DNA of 64,000 bases from Lentisphaerota bacterium (GTDB lineage: Bacteria > Verrucomicrobiota > Lentisphaeria > Oligosphaerales > JABHEG01), in assembly GCA_018676675.1 (NCBI GenBank), contig JABHEG010000067.1:21571-85570 (forward strand), written 5' to 3'. This document shows, in pieces, positions 35,050 through 44,670 of the stretch. The position numbers were made by a program, and so were the translations under genes. The notes beneath the pieces were generated by a model, which saw only the letters and a list, made by a program, of their open reading frames with translations, had not been told where the DNA came from and made no database searches. Within the stretch, counting starts at the first letter, position 1. The number at the start of each line of letters is the position of its first letter.

Positions 35050-36666
35050 TCACTGTTTCTCAGCCCGTGCAAAGAGCGCGTTTCGCAGTTTGTCCCGCCA
35101 CTGCTGAGCCTTTGGGAAGTCGGTGAACGACCGCACGTCATCCAGCAACGGATCGTCGCGGCTGATCCCCAGTGTCTGTAGCAGCTGGAAGTCCTGCAGG
35201 CTCTCGCCAAAGACTTCCCAGCGCATCGAGTCGATGGGACCGTCTGGTCCCGGGTAGACCACGAATGTGTCACCATAGGCCCAACTGCGGGCCCATGCTT
35301 TCCCGTCCTGGACGGTGAAAGGGTCTATCAGGTTGCGCGTCTGCGATTCGTACCAGTAGTTATAGCCCCAGTGAAGGAAGCCCTTGAACGGCCAGCGGTA
35401 GAACAGCACGCCATGCATCGCGATCTTGGCCAACGGTGTGTCCAGAAGACGGTTGATGAATTCTTCCCGCGGGCCGCAGCAGTAATAGCACCAACTCGTG
35501 AACCCCGCCGCATGGAAGTCCAATGCCGTCCGGATGCTGGGGATGGGCATGTCGGTCAGGCCTTGATCAGCAAACTCGATCCCGCTCAGCGCATCCATCA
35601 CCTTCATCCAGGGGGCGAGCTCCTTCAGAAGGGCCCGGGCCTTGCGGTAATTGGCCAGGTGTTCCTCACCGTGCGGTTCGTCGGACAGGTGGAAGAACGA
35701 CTGCTTGAGGATCCCTTCACGCTCAAGGAAACGCTTCAGCTTCGGCAGATACTGCGAGAGGAACGTCCGGTACGTTGGTGAGGTGGCTCCCGTGTTTGTC
35801 GGCCACAGCAGGCGTTCGTCTTTCCCTTGTCCGTGGTAGATCCGGATTGCATGCTTGACGCCCCACTGGGTGAAGGGGTGGCACCACTCGAAGTGCTTGA
35901 TCCCACAGGCCTTGGCCAAGCGGATGTAGCGCCGCACATCGCGCCAGTCGAAGCCGTATTCGCCTTTGCTTGAGCTGTTCACTCGCAGCAGCTGGCTGGG
36001 CCGCTTCACACCGTCAAGCGGTGGCGTGAACACCGGCACGTAGAGTGTGTCCTGCCCATGCTCCACGACGTTCCTGATGTATTGCTCCAGGATGTCCCAG
36101 AAACGTTGGTCGAACATGTCAGTGCCGTACCAATCGATCAGGGAATCCACGTAGAACCAATGGGTGATGGCAAAGTTGCGCCGTTTGCGCAGGCGGACAG
36201 GATGCAGCGTGACGCCTACCGTGTGGCGTTGCGGTTCTCCTCCCTCGGGATGCACGACAACGGTGATTTCCTGCGGCCCCGGGTCGGCCTTTGACCCCGG
36301 CTTCACGGTGATCCAGAACGCGTGCGTTTCTTCAGCCGGGAGCAGGAAGTCTGTGTCGTCAAACAGCGGGTCGGGGACGTAGCCCGGGGTGAAACCCACC
36401 CCCTCGACATCCAACGGGCTGGACTCGATCGGTGTGTTGTGGTGCAACAGAGGCACGTAGCCTACCCGGCGCACCCGGACTGCCCAGCCTGATGGGCCAG
36501 TCGCTTCCACGTGAACCCGGCATCGGTCCTGGCCCTCCGCACGCAACCCTACCTGGAAGCTGAACTGCTCGTTCAGCGCCGCATGGATAGCGTGCAAATC
36601 GGTGGTCTGAGCTGGCGACAGCGGATAGTGGCGGACGTAGGACGACGTGAGCCATGTGTTGAGCAT
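35050..36666 (-). CDS. DUF4091 / GH123-like glycoside hydrolase, cytoplasmic
   Basis: 538 aa from the ATG at 36666, preceded by AAAGGAG; the frame that extends to 36825 would enter the transporter gene. The N-terminal 160 residues are beta-sandwich, then a TIM barrel and DUF4091 domain. The segment FFHLSDEPHGEEHLANY holds an Asp-Glu pair in the place used by GH123 N-acetylgalactosaminidases, which work by substrate-assisted catalysis. TSWCYYCCGPREEFINRLL and FLHWGYNYW are typical of DUF4091 proteins. There is no signal peptide, unlike the big exported hydrolases earlier in the window, so it acts on imported sugars. It is 31 bases downstream of a transporter gene that may supply it. Confidence 0.8.
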   Translation of the reverse strand: MLNTWLTSSYVRHYPLSPAQTTDLHAIHAALNEQFSFQVGLRAEGQDRCRVHVEATGPSGWAVRVRRVGYVPLLHHNTPIESSPLDVEGVGFTPGYVPDPLFDDTDFLLPAEETHAFWITVKPGSKADPGPQEITVVVHPEGGEPQRHTVGVTLHPVRLRKRRNFAITHWFYVDSLIDWYGTDMFDQRFWDILEQYIRNVVEHGQDTLYVPVFTPPLDGVKRPSQLLRVNSSSKGEYGFDWRDVRRYIRLAKACGIKHFEWCHPFTQWGVKHAIRIYHGQGKDERLLWPTNTGATSPTYRTFLSQYLPKLKRFLEREGILKQSFFHLSDEPHGEEHLANYRKARALLKELAPWMKVMDALSGIEFADQGLTDMPIPSIRTALDFHAAGFTSWCYYCCGPREEFINRLLDTPLAKIAMHGVLFYRWPFKGFLHWGYNYWYESQTRNLIDPFTVQDGKAWARSWAYGDTFVVYPGPDGPIDSMRWEVFGESLQDFQLLQTLGISRDDPLLDDVRSFTDFPKAQQWRDKLRNALFARAEKQ

Positions 36667-36697
36667 TGCGGATATCTCCTTTGGGCTCAAGGCACTC

Positions 36698-37999
36698 TCA
36701 GCACCCGGACAGGGCGCGCAGTAAGCCGTGTAGAAGCACGGCGGAAACCATGACCACGAAAGCGGGGGGCAATAGACCGGCCAGGCTGTGCAGCAACCGG
36801 GTCGCGAAGTGTTCGTTTGTGACAATCAGGCAGACATGCACCGGAGAAAGCATCATCCCCGCCTGGCCAAAGCCATACGCCAGTGCGGTCGTCGCCAGCA
36901 TGTCACAGAGCGTCGGATCGGACCCGAGGAGACTGACCACGATGGGGAAACTCGCCCCTACGAACCCGATGGCAAGCCCCGACGCCAATCCGCTGATGAA
37001 GGGCAGGAGCATCACGATTGCCATCACCGGTATGCCGCACTGGCCCAGCTCGGAACGCATGGTCTCCACCAGGGGAACACCGTTGGCCAGAGGGGCTTCG
37101 ATAAACGCCCCGTAGGCCCGAACCAACATCACAATTCCGACCAATGACAGCTGTCGCCGCGTGAACAGAATCGTGCGTAGCTTGTCCGCACTGACAGGTC
37201 GTTGCCATTGGACAAGAAGCATCGCTGCGGCAATGCCGATGGCCATGGGGAGATAACGGTTCCATGTCGCTGCGGCGGGAAGGGTCAGACGGACTAGCGT
37301 GTAGACGCCAACGACGGTGATGATCGGCGAAAGAAGGGCGACGAAACGTCGGTCGATGACGGAGAGGACGGCACCACGCGGTCCGCCAGGCTGGGCAGGG
37401 ATCCGCCGGAGCAGGAAGATATACCCGCCGCCGATCGCCACGACACTCAACGGCAGCTGAAGCAGGATCATCTGCCAGACTTCCAGCTTCGTGTAATGAA
37501 GGGCCAGGAGAACGCCCGGGTAAAGCGGCCACCAGTACTCCCAGACGTGGCGGAACCAGTAGTTGATCTGGCTCTTGAGCAGGGGCGGCACGGCACCCTC
37601 GCCATCGCATCCGTCGACGAGAGGGGCGGAGAAGAGCGCCCCGCCCGGCATGGGAAGGAGTCCGATCAAAGCGGGGAGCAGCCCCATGGCCACGCGCTGC
37701 GACAGCTTTGAGCGGACGGCACTGACCATTTCATCCATGACGCCCGTGGCCGACATTTGGGCCCCCAATGACGTCACTTGCCAGATGACCACAAGCAGAA
37801 ACAGATTGTTCCAGGAGACCATGCGACGCCACAGGACGAGCCCCATGGCTGAAGGTCCGTGGCCGCACCAAAGAGCAAGAAGAAGAGTGCCGGCACACAG
37901 TGACAGGGCTAAACGCCTGAAGCGTGTATTGAGGGCAAGAATGGCGCCCAGGGAACCTAGTACCTTGACCAGGACCGGCGCCCCCATCAAAAAATCCAT
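36698..37999 (-). CDS. DUF401 family integral membrane transporter
   Basis: 433 aa with AGGAA before the ATG. Ten or more hydrophobic helices span the length, beginning VLVKVLGSLGAILAL. The segments LLPALIGLLPMPGGALFSAPLVD and INYWFRHVWEYWWPLYPGV are distinctive for DUF401, a member of the ion transporter superfamily. No substrate is known for the family. Its place directly upstream of an intracellular DUF4091 glycosidase and nudC suggests uptake of an organic anion or sugar acid, but this is inference from gene order. Confidence 0.85.
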   Translation of the reverse strand: MDFLMGAPVLVKVLGSLGAILALNTRFRRLALSLCAGTLLLALWCGHGPSAMGLVLWRRMVSWNNLFLLVVIWQVTSLGAQMSATGVMDEMVSAVRSKLSQRVAMGLLPALIGLLPMPGGALFSAPLVDGCDGEGAVPPLLKSQINYWFRHVWEYWWPLYPGVLLALHYTKLEVWQMILLQLPLSVVAIGGGYIFLLRRIPAQPGGPRGAVLSVIDRRFVALLSPIITVVGVYTLVRLTLPAAATWNRYLPMAIGIAAAMLLVQWQRPVSADKLRTILFTRRQLSLVGIVMLVRAYGAFIEAPLANGVPLVETMRSELGQCGIPVMAIVMLLPFISGLASGLAIGFVGASFPIVVSLLGSDPTLCDMLATTALAYGFGQAGMMLSPVHVCLIVTNEHFATRLLHSLAGLLPPAFVVMVSAVLLHGLLRALSGC

Positions 38000-38149
38000 G
38001 CGTTCGTTCCTGTTCGCACCAGTGAAGTCTGGGAGTCAGGTTTCAAGGAGGGCAATCTACCTCCGTATGAAGGAAAGGGCGACAAGTGCAGGCCCCACAG
38101 CCAGGTTCCTTGCAGAGCTTTCACACCGGAACACCGGTCACTTCAGGCG

Positions 38150-41100
38150 TCATGCTGTTGCCCTGTGGAACAGTTCCCTGAAGCGAAGGCGGACGTTATG
38201 CATTCCCATGTGCAAAGCAGGGACAACGCCCAACGTGAGAATGGTGGCAACCAGAAGACCAAAAATCACGGCCGTGGCCATAGACTGCCACCACTGCGAG
38301 GTGTTGGTGTCGTATTGGTAGGTGAAGTTGCGGAAGTCCCAGTTGAGTTTGAGGGCCATTGGGACGAGCCCCAGAATCGTGGTGATGGCGGTCAGTAGAA
38401 CGGGACGGAACCGAATCATGGCTGCACTGACCACGGCGTCCCGTACCGAGTCTCCCCGTTCCTCGAATTGGCGGATTGCGTCGAGCAGCACGATCGCGTT
38501 GTTGACGACGACTCCCGCCAGTGAGATAACGCCGATCCCAGTCATGATGATTCCGAATGGCGCGTGCATAACCAACAAACCCGTAAACACTCCCATCAGC
38601 GAGAGGACAACCGAGCACATGACGATTCCGCTCGTGACCAGCGAATTGAACTGCAGCACCATCACCATCAAGATGGTAAAGATGGCGATCGCGAACGCCT
38701 TCATCAGGAACGCGGACGCGGCCTCCTCTTCTTCTGCCGCTCCACCCAGCCGGTAGGATATTCCCGGTGGGAAGGCATGTCCTCCGACTCGTTCTTCGAA
38801 GGTCTTGCGGATGTCGGCGTCGTTGCGGATGCCGGGCTGCACTTCGGCCCCGGCATTCAGCACCCGGCGTTGGTTGTAGTGTTTGATTGCGACCGGACCG
38901 GGGACCAGCTTGGCAGAGGCCACCGACGTGATTGGGACTGAGCCACCCGTACTCACCGGGATCGTCACGTTCTTCAGCAGCTCCGTATTCAGTCGGTAGC
39001 GTTCGGGCAGGCGCAGAATGATGTCCTGCTCATCTTCTCCGTGTCCGAACGTACCGGTTTTGAGGCCACCGACCGCGATCTGCAGAATGGTACTGATCGT
39101 GGCCTGATCCAGAGCAAACACTCCGGCTCTGCTCTTGTCTATCCGCCATTCAAGAGTTGGCTGTGCGGTGACGGCGTCATCCGTCGGCTTGACCGTTCCC
39201 GGCGTACTGCGCATGAGTCGTTTCATATCGGTAATCACGCGTGACATTTCGTTCAGGTCTTCCCCAAAGATGTCGATAGACAGCGGCTTTCCCGTCGGTG
39301 GGCCTTCCTCCGGTTGAAGCACGTCAAAATCTGCCCCAAACAGCGGGTGCATGAGCCGCTTCCCAGCCTTGTCCAGCCCTTCGATTCGGTTGCGCATCTC
39401 AGTCATGGTGTCGGTTGTCCGTTCCGCCCTGTCCTGGCGGTCCACGAACTCGACGGTTACGTTCACTGGTCCTCCACTGGCGTCTCCGAAGCCGCCTCCC
39501 CCTGTACCGTCTTCGAGGCCGACCACCACACTCGCGTACTTGATGTTCTTCACGGGCTGGTCGTAGCCGCTCCCCGGGGCGCCAAAAATGCGGTCCTCCA
39601 TCTCCCTGGCCAGACGATCCGAACGCTCAAGGGAAACACCCTCGGGCGGACGGACACTGCAGCTCACCGTCTCCGGGTCCACAGGAGGAAAAAACTCTGT
39701 CCCGGCGCCGAACTGCCCGTAAAGCCCGAAGATCAACAGCAGGAGCACGAACGCTGTCAGCACGGTCCAGCCGGGGCGATCCAGGAGGAACTCCAGGACG
39801 CTGCGGTAGCGAAGCACAAGCCAGTAGCTTGGGCGACGGGACTCAGGGTCGACCGCCGTGTTTGCCCCGGGTTTCAGCTTGACCAGAAGGGCCGCAAGCG
39901 TGGGGTTCACGACAAGAGCAACGAACAGAGAGGCCAGCAGGACAATGATCACCGTCTTAGGCAGGAAACTCATGAACTCCCCGAGGATACCCGGCCAGAA
40001 GACGAGGGGGAAGAATGCCCCGACTGTGGTCGCGGTCGACGTGATCACCGGCCAGGCAACTTCGGTGGTCCCGACCAGAGCTGCTCGCGCTTTCGGGAGG
40101 CCCATTGAGTGGTGCCGGTAGATGTTCTCCACAATGACGATCGCGTTGTCCACCAACATACCAAGAGACAGGATCAGTGAGAACAGGACCATCATATTCA
40201 GCGTTTGGCCGGTCAGCTGCAGGACGATCATGCTCAGCAGAAGGGAGAACGGAATGGCCGCTGCCACCAGCAAAGCGTTTCTGGCTCCCAGCCCCAAAAG
40301 GATCACCAGGCAAACCAAGACCAGAGAGGTCCCGATTCCGTTCTCCAGGTCGCCAACCATCTCACGGACCATTTTCGAATGGTCCAGCCCTTTGATGACT
40401 TCCACATCACCTGACCGCGGTCGGGCCGCTATGATCTCCTCTGCCCGGCGACTCAATTCGAGCATGTGTGCCCCTGATCGCTTCTTGATGTGCAGGCTGA
40501 CCGAACGCCGCGGAGGAATGTACTCCTCCCCACCACCGGGATTGTTGCAGGCGCCGTAGAAATCGTACAGCCGGGCCCGCGACTCTTCGTCCTCGAATGT
40601 CGGCCGGATCGTCGCGACGTCGCGCATGTAGATCGGTGTCCCGCCAGGGCTTGTCCCGATCACCAGTCCGAAGATTTCACTTGGATCCTCGAACTCCCCA
40701 GGCACCCGCATCACGATCCGATTCGTCGCGGAGTCCGCGTTCCCCGCTGAGACATTGCGGTTTGTGCCTCGCAGGATGCCCTGCACCTGAGCCAGCGGCA
40801 GGTCATAGAAATGGAGGCGCTCGGGATCCACCACGATCACGACTTCCCGCTCACGGCCACCGAAGATGTCAACATCAAGTATGCCCGGTACCTGCTTGAG
40901 CTCATCTTCGAGCTTCTCCGCCAGCTCGTTCAACTCGGAGAGGCTGATCACGTCGTTTCCCACCAAGTGGTAGATCAGCACCGGCATACTCGTCAGTGAA
41001 AACTCTTTGACAATTGGCTCTTCTGCCTCAATCGGGATATCCGGTTTTGCCTGATCTACCGCGTCCCGCACGCGTCCCAGAGCCACTTCCGTTTCGACAT

Positions 41101-41392
41101 CCGGCTGGAACTCGAGGCTGACCATGGAAATGCTCTCGGAGGAGACGCTACGTACTTCCTTGAGGCCTTCGAGACCTTCGAGCTCGGCCTCAATTGGTAC
41201 GGTTACGGACTGCTCGACGTCCACTGGTGTTGCGCCGTCAAGGACGGTCGTGACGATGATAAACGGGAAGGGGACGTCCGGGTAGCTCTCACGCGGCATG
41301 GAGACATAGCAGTATGCGCCGACGAGGAGGATGCCGACACAGAAGACGAGTACCGCGACGTGATGGCGGATGGCGAACTCGGTCAGTTTCAT
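38150..41392 (-). CDS. RND efflux pump inner-membrane transporter
   Basis: 1080 aa, standard RND size. The first helix MKLTEFAIRHHVAVLVFCVG is followed by a large periplasmic loop, helices 2-6 with the proton-relay segment LGMLVDNAIVIVENIYRH, a second large loop and a matching second half with GIGVISLAGVVVNNAIVLLDAIRQF. Only one Asp occurs in the helix-4 relay site (VDNA), as in many HAE subgroups of environmental bacteria. It exports hydrophobic compounds or lipids together with the membrane fusion protein whose gene overlaps it by four bases. No outer-membrane TolC-type gene follows in the operon. Confidence 0.92.
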   Translation of the reverse strand: MKLTEFAIRHHVAVLVFCVGILLVGAYCYVSMPRESYPDVPFPFIIVTTVLDGATPVDVEQSVTVPIEAELEGLEGLKEVRSVSSESISMVSLEFQPDVETEVALGRVRDAVDQAKPDIPIEAEEPIVKEFSLTSMPVLIYHLVGNDVISLSELNELAEKLEDELKQVPGILDVDIFGGREREVVIVVDPERLHFYDLPLAQVQGILRGTNRNVSAGNADSATNRIVMRVPGEFEDPSEIFGLVIGTSPGGTPIYMRDVATIRPTFEDEESRARLYDFYGACNNPGGGEEYIPPRRSVSLHIKKRSGAHMLELSRRAEEIIAARPRSGDVEVIKGLDHSKMVREMVGDLENGIGTSLVLVCLVILLGLGARNALLVAAAIPFSLLLSMIVLQLTGQTLNMMVLFSLILSLGMLVDNAIVIVENIYRHHSMGLPKARAALVGTTEVAWPVITSTATTVGAFFPLVFWPGILGEFMSFLPKTVIIVLLASLFVALVVNPTLAALLVKLKPGANTAVDPESRRPSYWLVLRYRSVLEFLLDRPGWTVLTAFVLLLLIFGLYGQFGAGTEFFPPVDPETVSCSVRPPEGVSLERSDRLAREMEDRIFGAPGSGYDQPVKNIKYASVVVGLEDGTGGGGFGDASGGPVNVTVEFVDRQDRAERTTDTMTEMRNRIEGLDKAGKRLMHPLFGADFDVLQPEEGPPTGKPLSIDIFGEDLNEMSRVITDMKRLMRSTPGTVKPTDDAVTAQPTLEWRIDKSRAGVFALDQATISTILQIAVGGLKTGTFGHGEDEQDIILRLPERYRLNTELLKNVTIPVSTGGSVPITSVASAKLVPGPVAIKHYNQRRVLNAGAEVQPGIRNDADIRKTFEERVGGHAFPPGISYRLGGAAEEEEAASAFLMKAFAIAIFTILMVMVLQFNSLVTSGIVMCSVVLSLMGVFTGLLVMHAPFGIIMTGIGVISLAGVVVNNAIVLLDAIRQFEERGDSVRDAVVSAAMIRFRPVLLTAITTILGLVPMALKLNWDFRNFTYQYDTNTSQWWQSMATAVIFGLLVATILTLGVVPALHMGMHNVRLRFRELFHRATA

Positions 41393-43005
41393 TCACCCCC
41401 CTCGGCCGTGTCCTTGGTGGCCTTGTAGTCAGCGGGGACTCGGATCGGCGGAGACTCCGGGGGATCAGAATCGCTTGGCTCCGGAGGCACGTCATCCATC
41501 TGGACCACGCCATCCGACATGATCACGTTCACCTGCTCCCCGTTCATGACGCCTTTGCCTCCGGCAACGATCACCCGATCGCCGGCATCGACCCCCCCGG
41601 ACACGAGGACGTCTTCGCCATTGATGGAGATTGGCTGAATGTCTCGGACCTGAGCCACGTCGCCGCCATTCTGTTCCTCCACAACCAGGACGCGGGGCCC
41701 GACGTCTGCCACCAGAATCGCTCGAAGCGGAATGACGATTGCCGCCCGGTAGAGGAGGTAATCAATGTGTGCCTGGGCAATCATGCCCTGCTTGAGGGCT
41801 TCTCCTGGGTTGATCAGGCGGAGTTCCAGTTGGAAGGTGTTGCTTGCTGCGTCTGATGCCTGGGATATCCGCTCAATCTTCGCGTCCAGTTCCACGCCGC
41901 TGTGGGCTCCCCCGGTCAGTTTCGGCAGGCCCGGTATGATCAGGCGGGAACGGATCGCCGGCTCGGCTCCGGGCATGGCCAGGGCCACGTACTCACCCAC
42001 GGCTGGATTGCTTGTGTCCAGGAATGGGACGTAGCGGTCGGCAACGTCCACGATTGCTCGGACGTGGACCAGGTCGTACAGGCGTGCAAGAGGCGCACCA
42101 CTGGCCACCACTTCCCCGACCTCGACGAGATGCTCCTCAAGTCGACCCGCGAACGGGGCCCTCAACTGCCTCTTGGAGAGTGTGACGCTCACGCTGGAGA
42201 GCTGGCGTTCCACTTCCTGGATACGCGCATCCCCCAGTTCTGCCGTCGCTTCCGCAGCAACGATTTGGGCCTTGGCTGTTGCCACCGTAACCTCAGCCCT
42301 GCTGATCGCGTCGTTGGCCCGGTCCACCTGAAGCTTGGCCTGGATGAGGGCATGCTGAGCCGTGTCCACCTCTGCCTCTGATGTGATCTGGGATTCCGAG
42401 AGCGTTTGCACCCGGGCGTGGCTTCGTTTTGCCAGATCCAGCTGTGCTTTCGCCGAGGACAACTCAAGCTTCAGAGATCCCGCGTCCAGCTCTGCTTTCT
42501 CTGCAGTCAAACGGGCAGTCACCACCTGACTGTTCGATACTGTGGCGGCGCACTTTGCTGACTCCAGTTCTGCTTGAAGCCGCGCCTGCAACGCCTTCTG
42601 GTCGTCGCTGTTGAGGGTTGCCACCACCTGGCCTGCCTGGACATGGTCTCCTTCCCCAGCCAACCACTCGGCCAGACGCCCGGGAAGTTCTGAGCTGATG
42701 ATCGCTTGGTGGTCAGCCTCGATTCGAGCCGGCAGCACCAGGGACTCTCGGTGCTCGCAGGGCGCGATCCGGAGGACCTCCACATTGGCCAGTGTCCGCG
42801 GTGCTGTGACCGGCAGCGGGGCCTCCTTGTTCGCCTGAAGAGCGAAGAGCACGACGGCGGTCGCAAGCAGAATGAGGGTCGTGCACCAGGCGATAACCGT
42901 CGCTCGAACGGATCTCCGGCGGCGGGGAGCTGGGTGCCCCAACGGTGTTGCATCGGAGGCGGTGGCCGGCACAGAGGCAGGAGGTTGTTCCTGGGGGGCG
43001 GGCAT
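41389..43005 (-). CDS. RND membrane fusion protein (HlyD/AcrA type)
   Basis: 538 aa, long for the family because of a large coiled-coil hairpin (about residues 170-330, rich in Ala, Glu and Lys). A single N-terminal membrane anchor lies at 35-57 (VIAWCTTLILLATAVVLFAL). Lipoyl-like half-motifs flank the hairpin (GRLAEWLAGEGDHVQAGQVV and the later APFAGRLEEHLVEVGEVV), then beta-barrel and membrane-proximal domains. The protein bridges the RND pump and an outer-membrane channel. The stop overlaps the RND start (ATGA), and the start is 3 bases after the TetR gene's stop. Confidence 0.9.
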   Translation of the reverse strand: MPAPQEQPPASVPATASDATPLGHPAPRRRRSVRATVIAWCTTLILLATAVVLFALQANKEAPLPVTAPRTLANVEVLRIAPCEHRESLVLPARIEADHQAIISSELPGRLAEWLAGEGDHVQAGQVVATLNSDDQKALQARLQAELESAKCAATVSNSQVVTARLTAEKAELDAGSLKLELSSAKAQLDLAKRSHARVQTLSESQITSEAEVDTAQHALIQAKLQVDRANDAISRAEVTVATAKAQIVAAEATAELGDARIQEVERQLSSVSVTLSKRQLRAPFAGRLEEHLVEVGEVVASGAPLARLYDLVHVRAIVDVADRYVPFLDTSNPAVGEYVALAMPGAEPAIRSRLIIPGLPKLTGGAHSGVELDAKIERISQASDAASNTFQLELRLINPGEALKQGMIAQAHIDYLLYRAAIVIPLRAILVADVGPRVLVVEEQNGGDVAQVRDIQPISINGEDVLVSGGVDAGDRVIVAGGKGVMNGEQVNVIMSDGVVQMDDVPPEPSDSDPPESPPIRVPADYKATKDTAEGGE

Positions 43006-43008
43006 GCG

Positions 43009-43680
43009 CTATATCTTCCTTGTCGTGTCTGTCCGCGAGCCTGGTGCCGTGTTGGCTCTGTCTCGTCCCAGGAAGCCGCCTTCGGCAAAGCCGACCAGGC
43101 GGTGGACGAGCATTTCAGGTGGTTCCTGCGTGCAGTGACCGGTTGTGCAGAGACCAATCCGGTCGCCCGTCATCAATACAGTCACCAGCATCCCCAGGGT
43201 AAACTGAATGAACCAGTACAGATCGCTCCGTGGATGCTTGGGGAGGGATTTGGCCAAGGCGTCCACGAAACGACTGAATACCTCACTGAACTCCGCTTCG
43301 TAAAGCTCTTCGATCTGAGTAATTGACTCTGAGTAAAGCCAGCCGATCAAACGTGGGAAGTAGATCCCCAGCGCTCCGTCGCCATTCCCCGCTTCGAAAA
43401 CAGGCTCGATCAAGGCACGCAGGATCCGGTTGACCGGGACGGGGGCAGGCCCTGCTGCTGCCTCTGCAGCGTCGAGCTGTTCGAGGCGTCGCTGGTTGAT
43501 GGGGACCACCCGGCGACGAACCACCGAACACAGGAGGTTCTCCTTGCTGCCAAAGTGATAGTTCACAGCAGCCAGGTTGGCTTGGGCAAGGTGTGTGATG
43601 GCGCGCAGTGACGTTCCGGCATAACCCCGCTCAGCAAAGAGCTGCTCTGCCGCATCCAATAGCTGATCACGTGTGTCCAT
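43009..43680 (-). CDS. TetR/AcrR-family repressor of the RND operon
   Basis: 223 aa from the ATG at 43680 (an in-frame TTG at 43686 is possible). The N-terminal helix-turn-helix is DAAEQLFAERGYAGTSLRAI followed by NLAAVNYHFGSKENLL, which is the TetR signature. The C-terminal ligand-binding domain is of the CecR/YbiH size. As first gene of tetR-MFP-RND it most likely represses its own operon and is released by a pump substrate. A palindrome lies 55 bases upstream. Confidence 0.88.
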   Translation of the reverse strand: MDTRDQLLDAAEQLFAERGYAGTSLRAITHLAQANLAAVNYHFGSKENLLCSVVRRRVVPINQRRLEQLDAAEAAAGPAPVPVNRILRALIEPVFEAGNGDGALGIYFPRLIGWLYSESITQIEELYEAEFSEVFSRFVDALAKSLPKHPRSDLYWFIQFTLGMLVTVLMTGDRIGLCTTGHCTQEPPEMLVHRLVGFAEGGFLGRDRANTAPGSRTDTTRKI

Positions 43681-43734
43681 GTACAACCACCCTCAGGGGA
43701 ACGTAGCTCAACGTGTCTCCGTGTCATTCATACG

Positions 43735-43752
43735 TTCGTTTTAATTGACGAA
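43735..43752. promoter_or_regulatory. Candidate TetR operator
   Basis: TTCGT (43735-43739) and ACGAA (43748-43752) form an exact 5-bp inverted repeat with an 8-base AT-rich centre. It is next to a minus-strand TTGACT (43754-43759) that could be the -35 box. I could not place a good -10 box at normal spacing. Confidence 0.35.
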
Positions 43753-43840
43753 GAGTCAAGCTTCCGAGCGGTGGTTAAGACCGTTTCTTCGGCCCACTTC
43801 CGAACGTCTCGTCTCGGCGTGATGCTTCCCCTGAACACAG

Positions 43841-43884
43841 AAAAAACGCCTGCCAAGTGCGTCAATTTCGCACTATGGCAGGCG
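43841..43884 (-). terminator. Intrinsic terminator of the 128-aa membrane protein gene
   Basis: A 9-bp outer stem (43847-43855 with 43876-43884) and an inner GTGCG/CGCAC stem form a long hairpin, followed on the minus strand by six T residues (43841-43846). It is 38 bases after the stop of the minus-strand gene. A textbook Rho-independent terminator. Confidence 0.85.
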
Positions 43885-43921
43885 CTGTCTGAGCCGAGTA
43901 CCGGAGCGTGTCGGGCTCCGG

Positions 43922-44308
43922 CTATTTCGTTCCGCTTCCGCCTTCTTCCCCGGTCGGAGCCATCATTTCGCCTCCGGGGCAGGAGGAACCCATGGCCTCG
44001 GGGCCGGGCTCTGTGGTGGCCGGGTCGAGGCGGAAGGTGTTGACGACTTCCTTACCTTCGGCGTCCATGATCTGGTAGGCCTCAAGCGGCTGACGGCTGA
44101 CGACCGACATGAATCCGGGGATCATCTGCTCAATGCTGTCCAGTTTGGCATTGACGCTGTAGAGGATGTTGATCATGAAGATCGCCATGATCCACAGAAC
44201 GATGCTTGAGAACACGATTGCTGTACGCAGAGACTTGCCTTCATCAGTGGCGCTCGCAGCACCCGATTCCTGAGGAACGACACCTTCCGGTTTCTCTTGG
44301 TCTGCCAT
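43922..44308 (-). CDS. Small single-pass membrane protein of unknown function
   Basis: 128 aa with AAGGAG upstream. The first 27 residues are acidic and polar, then one membrane helix (TAIVFSSIVLWIMAIFMINIL), a short heptad stretch (SVNAKLDSIEQMI), and a Gly/Glu/Pro-rich tail. No family recognised. It has its own strong promoter and a strong terminator, so it is expressed as a single gene, perhaps at a high level. The tail probably faces the periplasm or cytoplasm depending on topology, which I cannot settle. Confidence 0.7.
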   Translation of the reverse strand: MADQEKPEGVVPQESGAASATDEGKSLRTAIVFSSIVLWIMAIFMINILYSVNAKLDSIEQMIPGFMSVVSRQPLEAYQIMDAEGKEVVNTFRLDPATTEPGPEAMGSSCPGGEMMAPTGEEGGSGTK

Positions 44309-44670
44309 GCCTTCATCTCCTTTGACGTGTACTGGGTTGGCCTACTCCTCCGACATCATCCGACGCCGGAAACACACGACTTGACGTGCCATCCACATCG
44401 CTCCTGATGGCGACTCCGGATGGACGCGATATTGACAGCCATAACCCGACGTAAGAGTACCGAGACTTCTTCCATTTGTCAAGCACATGGTCAGCAGGGC
44501 GGGGGGGCGCGGCCTGGAGACGAGGGCTGGGAAGGCGCGTGTTGGACTGTGTGCAGGTGACGTCTTCGTTGTCTTTGATGTCCGTTGATTGTGGCGCAAC
44601 ATGCTGCGAAGCAGAAGTCTACGCAGTCCGGGGTGTAGCTTCGCGGGCGATCGGGGTTACGTTACCTGCT
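44309..44670. other. Divergent intergenic region with 5' leader
   Basis: 362 bases between divergent genes. It holds the minus-strand promoter at 44454-44482 and about 140 bases of untranslated leader. The leader contains a CCATCC...GGATGG inverted pair near 44390-44425. I see no known riboswitch. Confidence 0.4.
44454..44482 (-). promoter_or_regulatory. Strong promoter of the 128-aa gene
   Basis: Minus strand TTGACA (44477-44482), 17 bases, TACTCT (44454-44459). The -35 is a perfect consensus. Confidence 0.6.

Noticed and set aside
38322..40559. Plus-strand frames opposite the RND transporter gene
   Set aside because: Antisense to a fully recognisable 1080-aa RND protein; sequences show the biased composition of shadow frames.
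43731..43759. Full sigma-70 promoter for the tetR-RND operon
   Set aside because: A TTGACT -35 is present on the minus strand but the nearest TATGAA is 21 bases away, so only the palindrome is reported.
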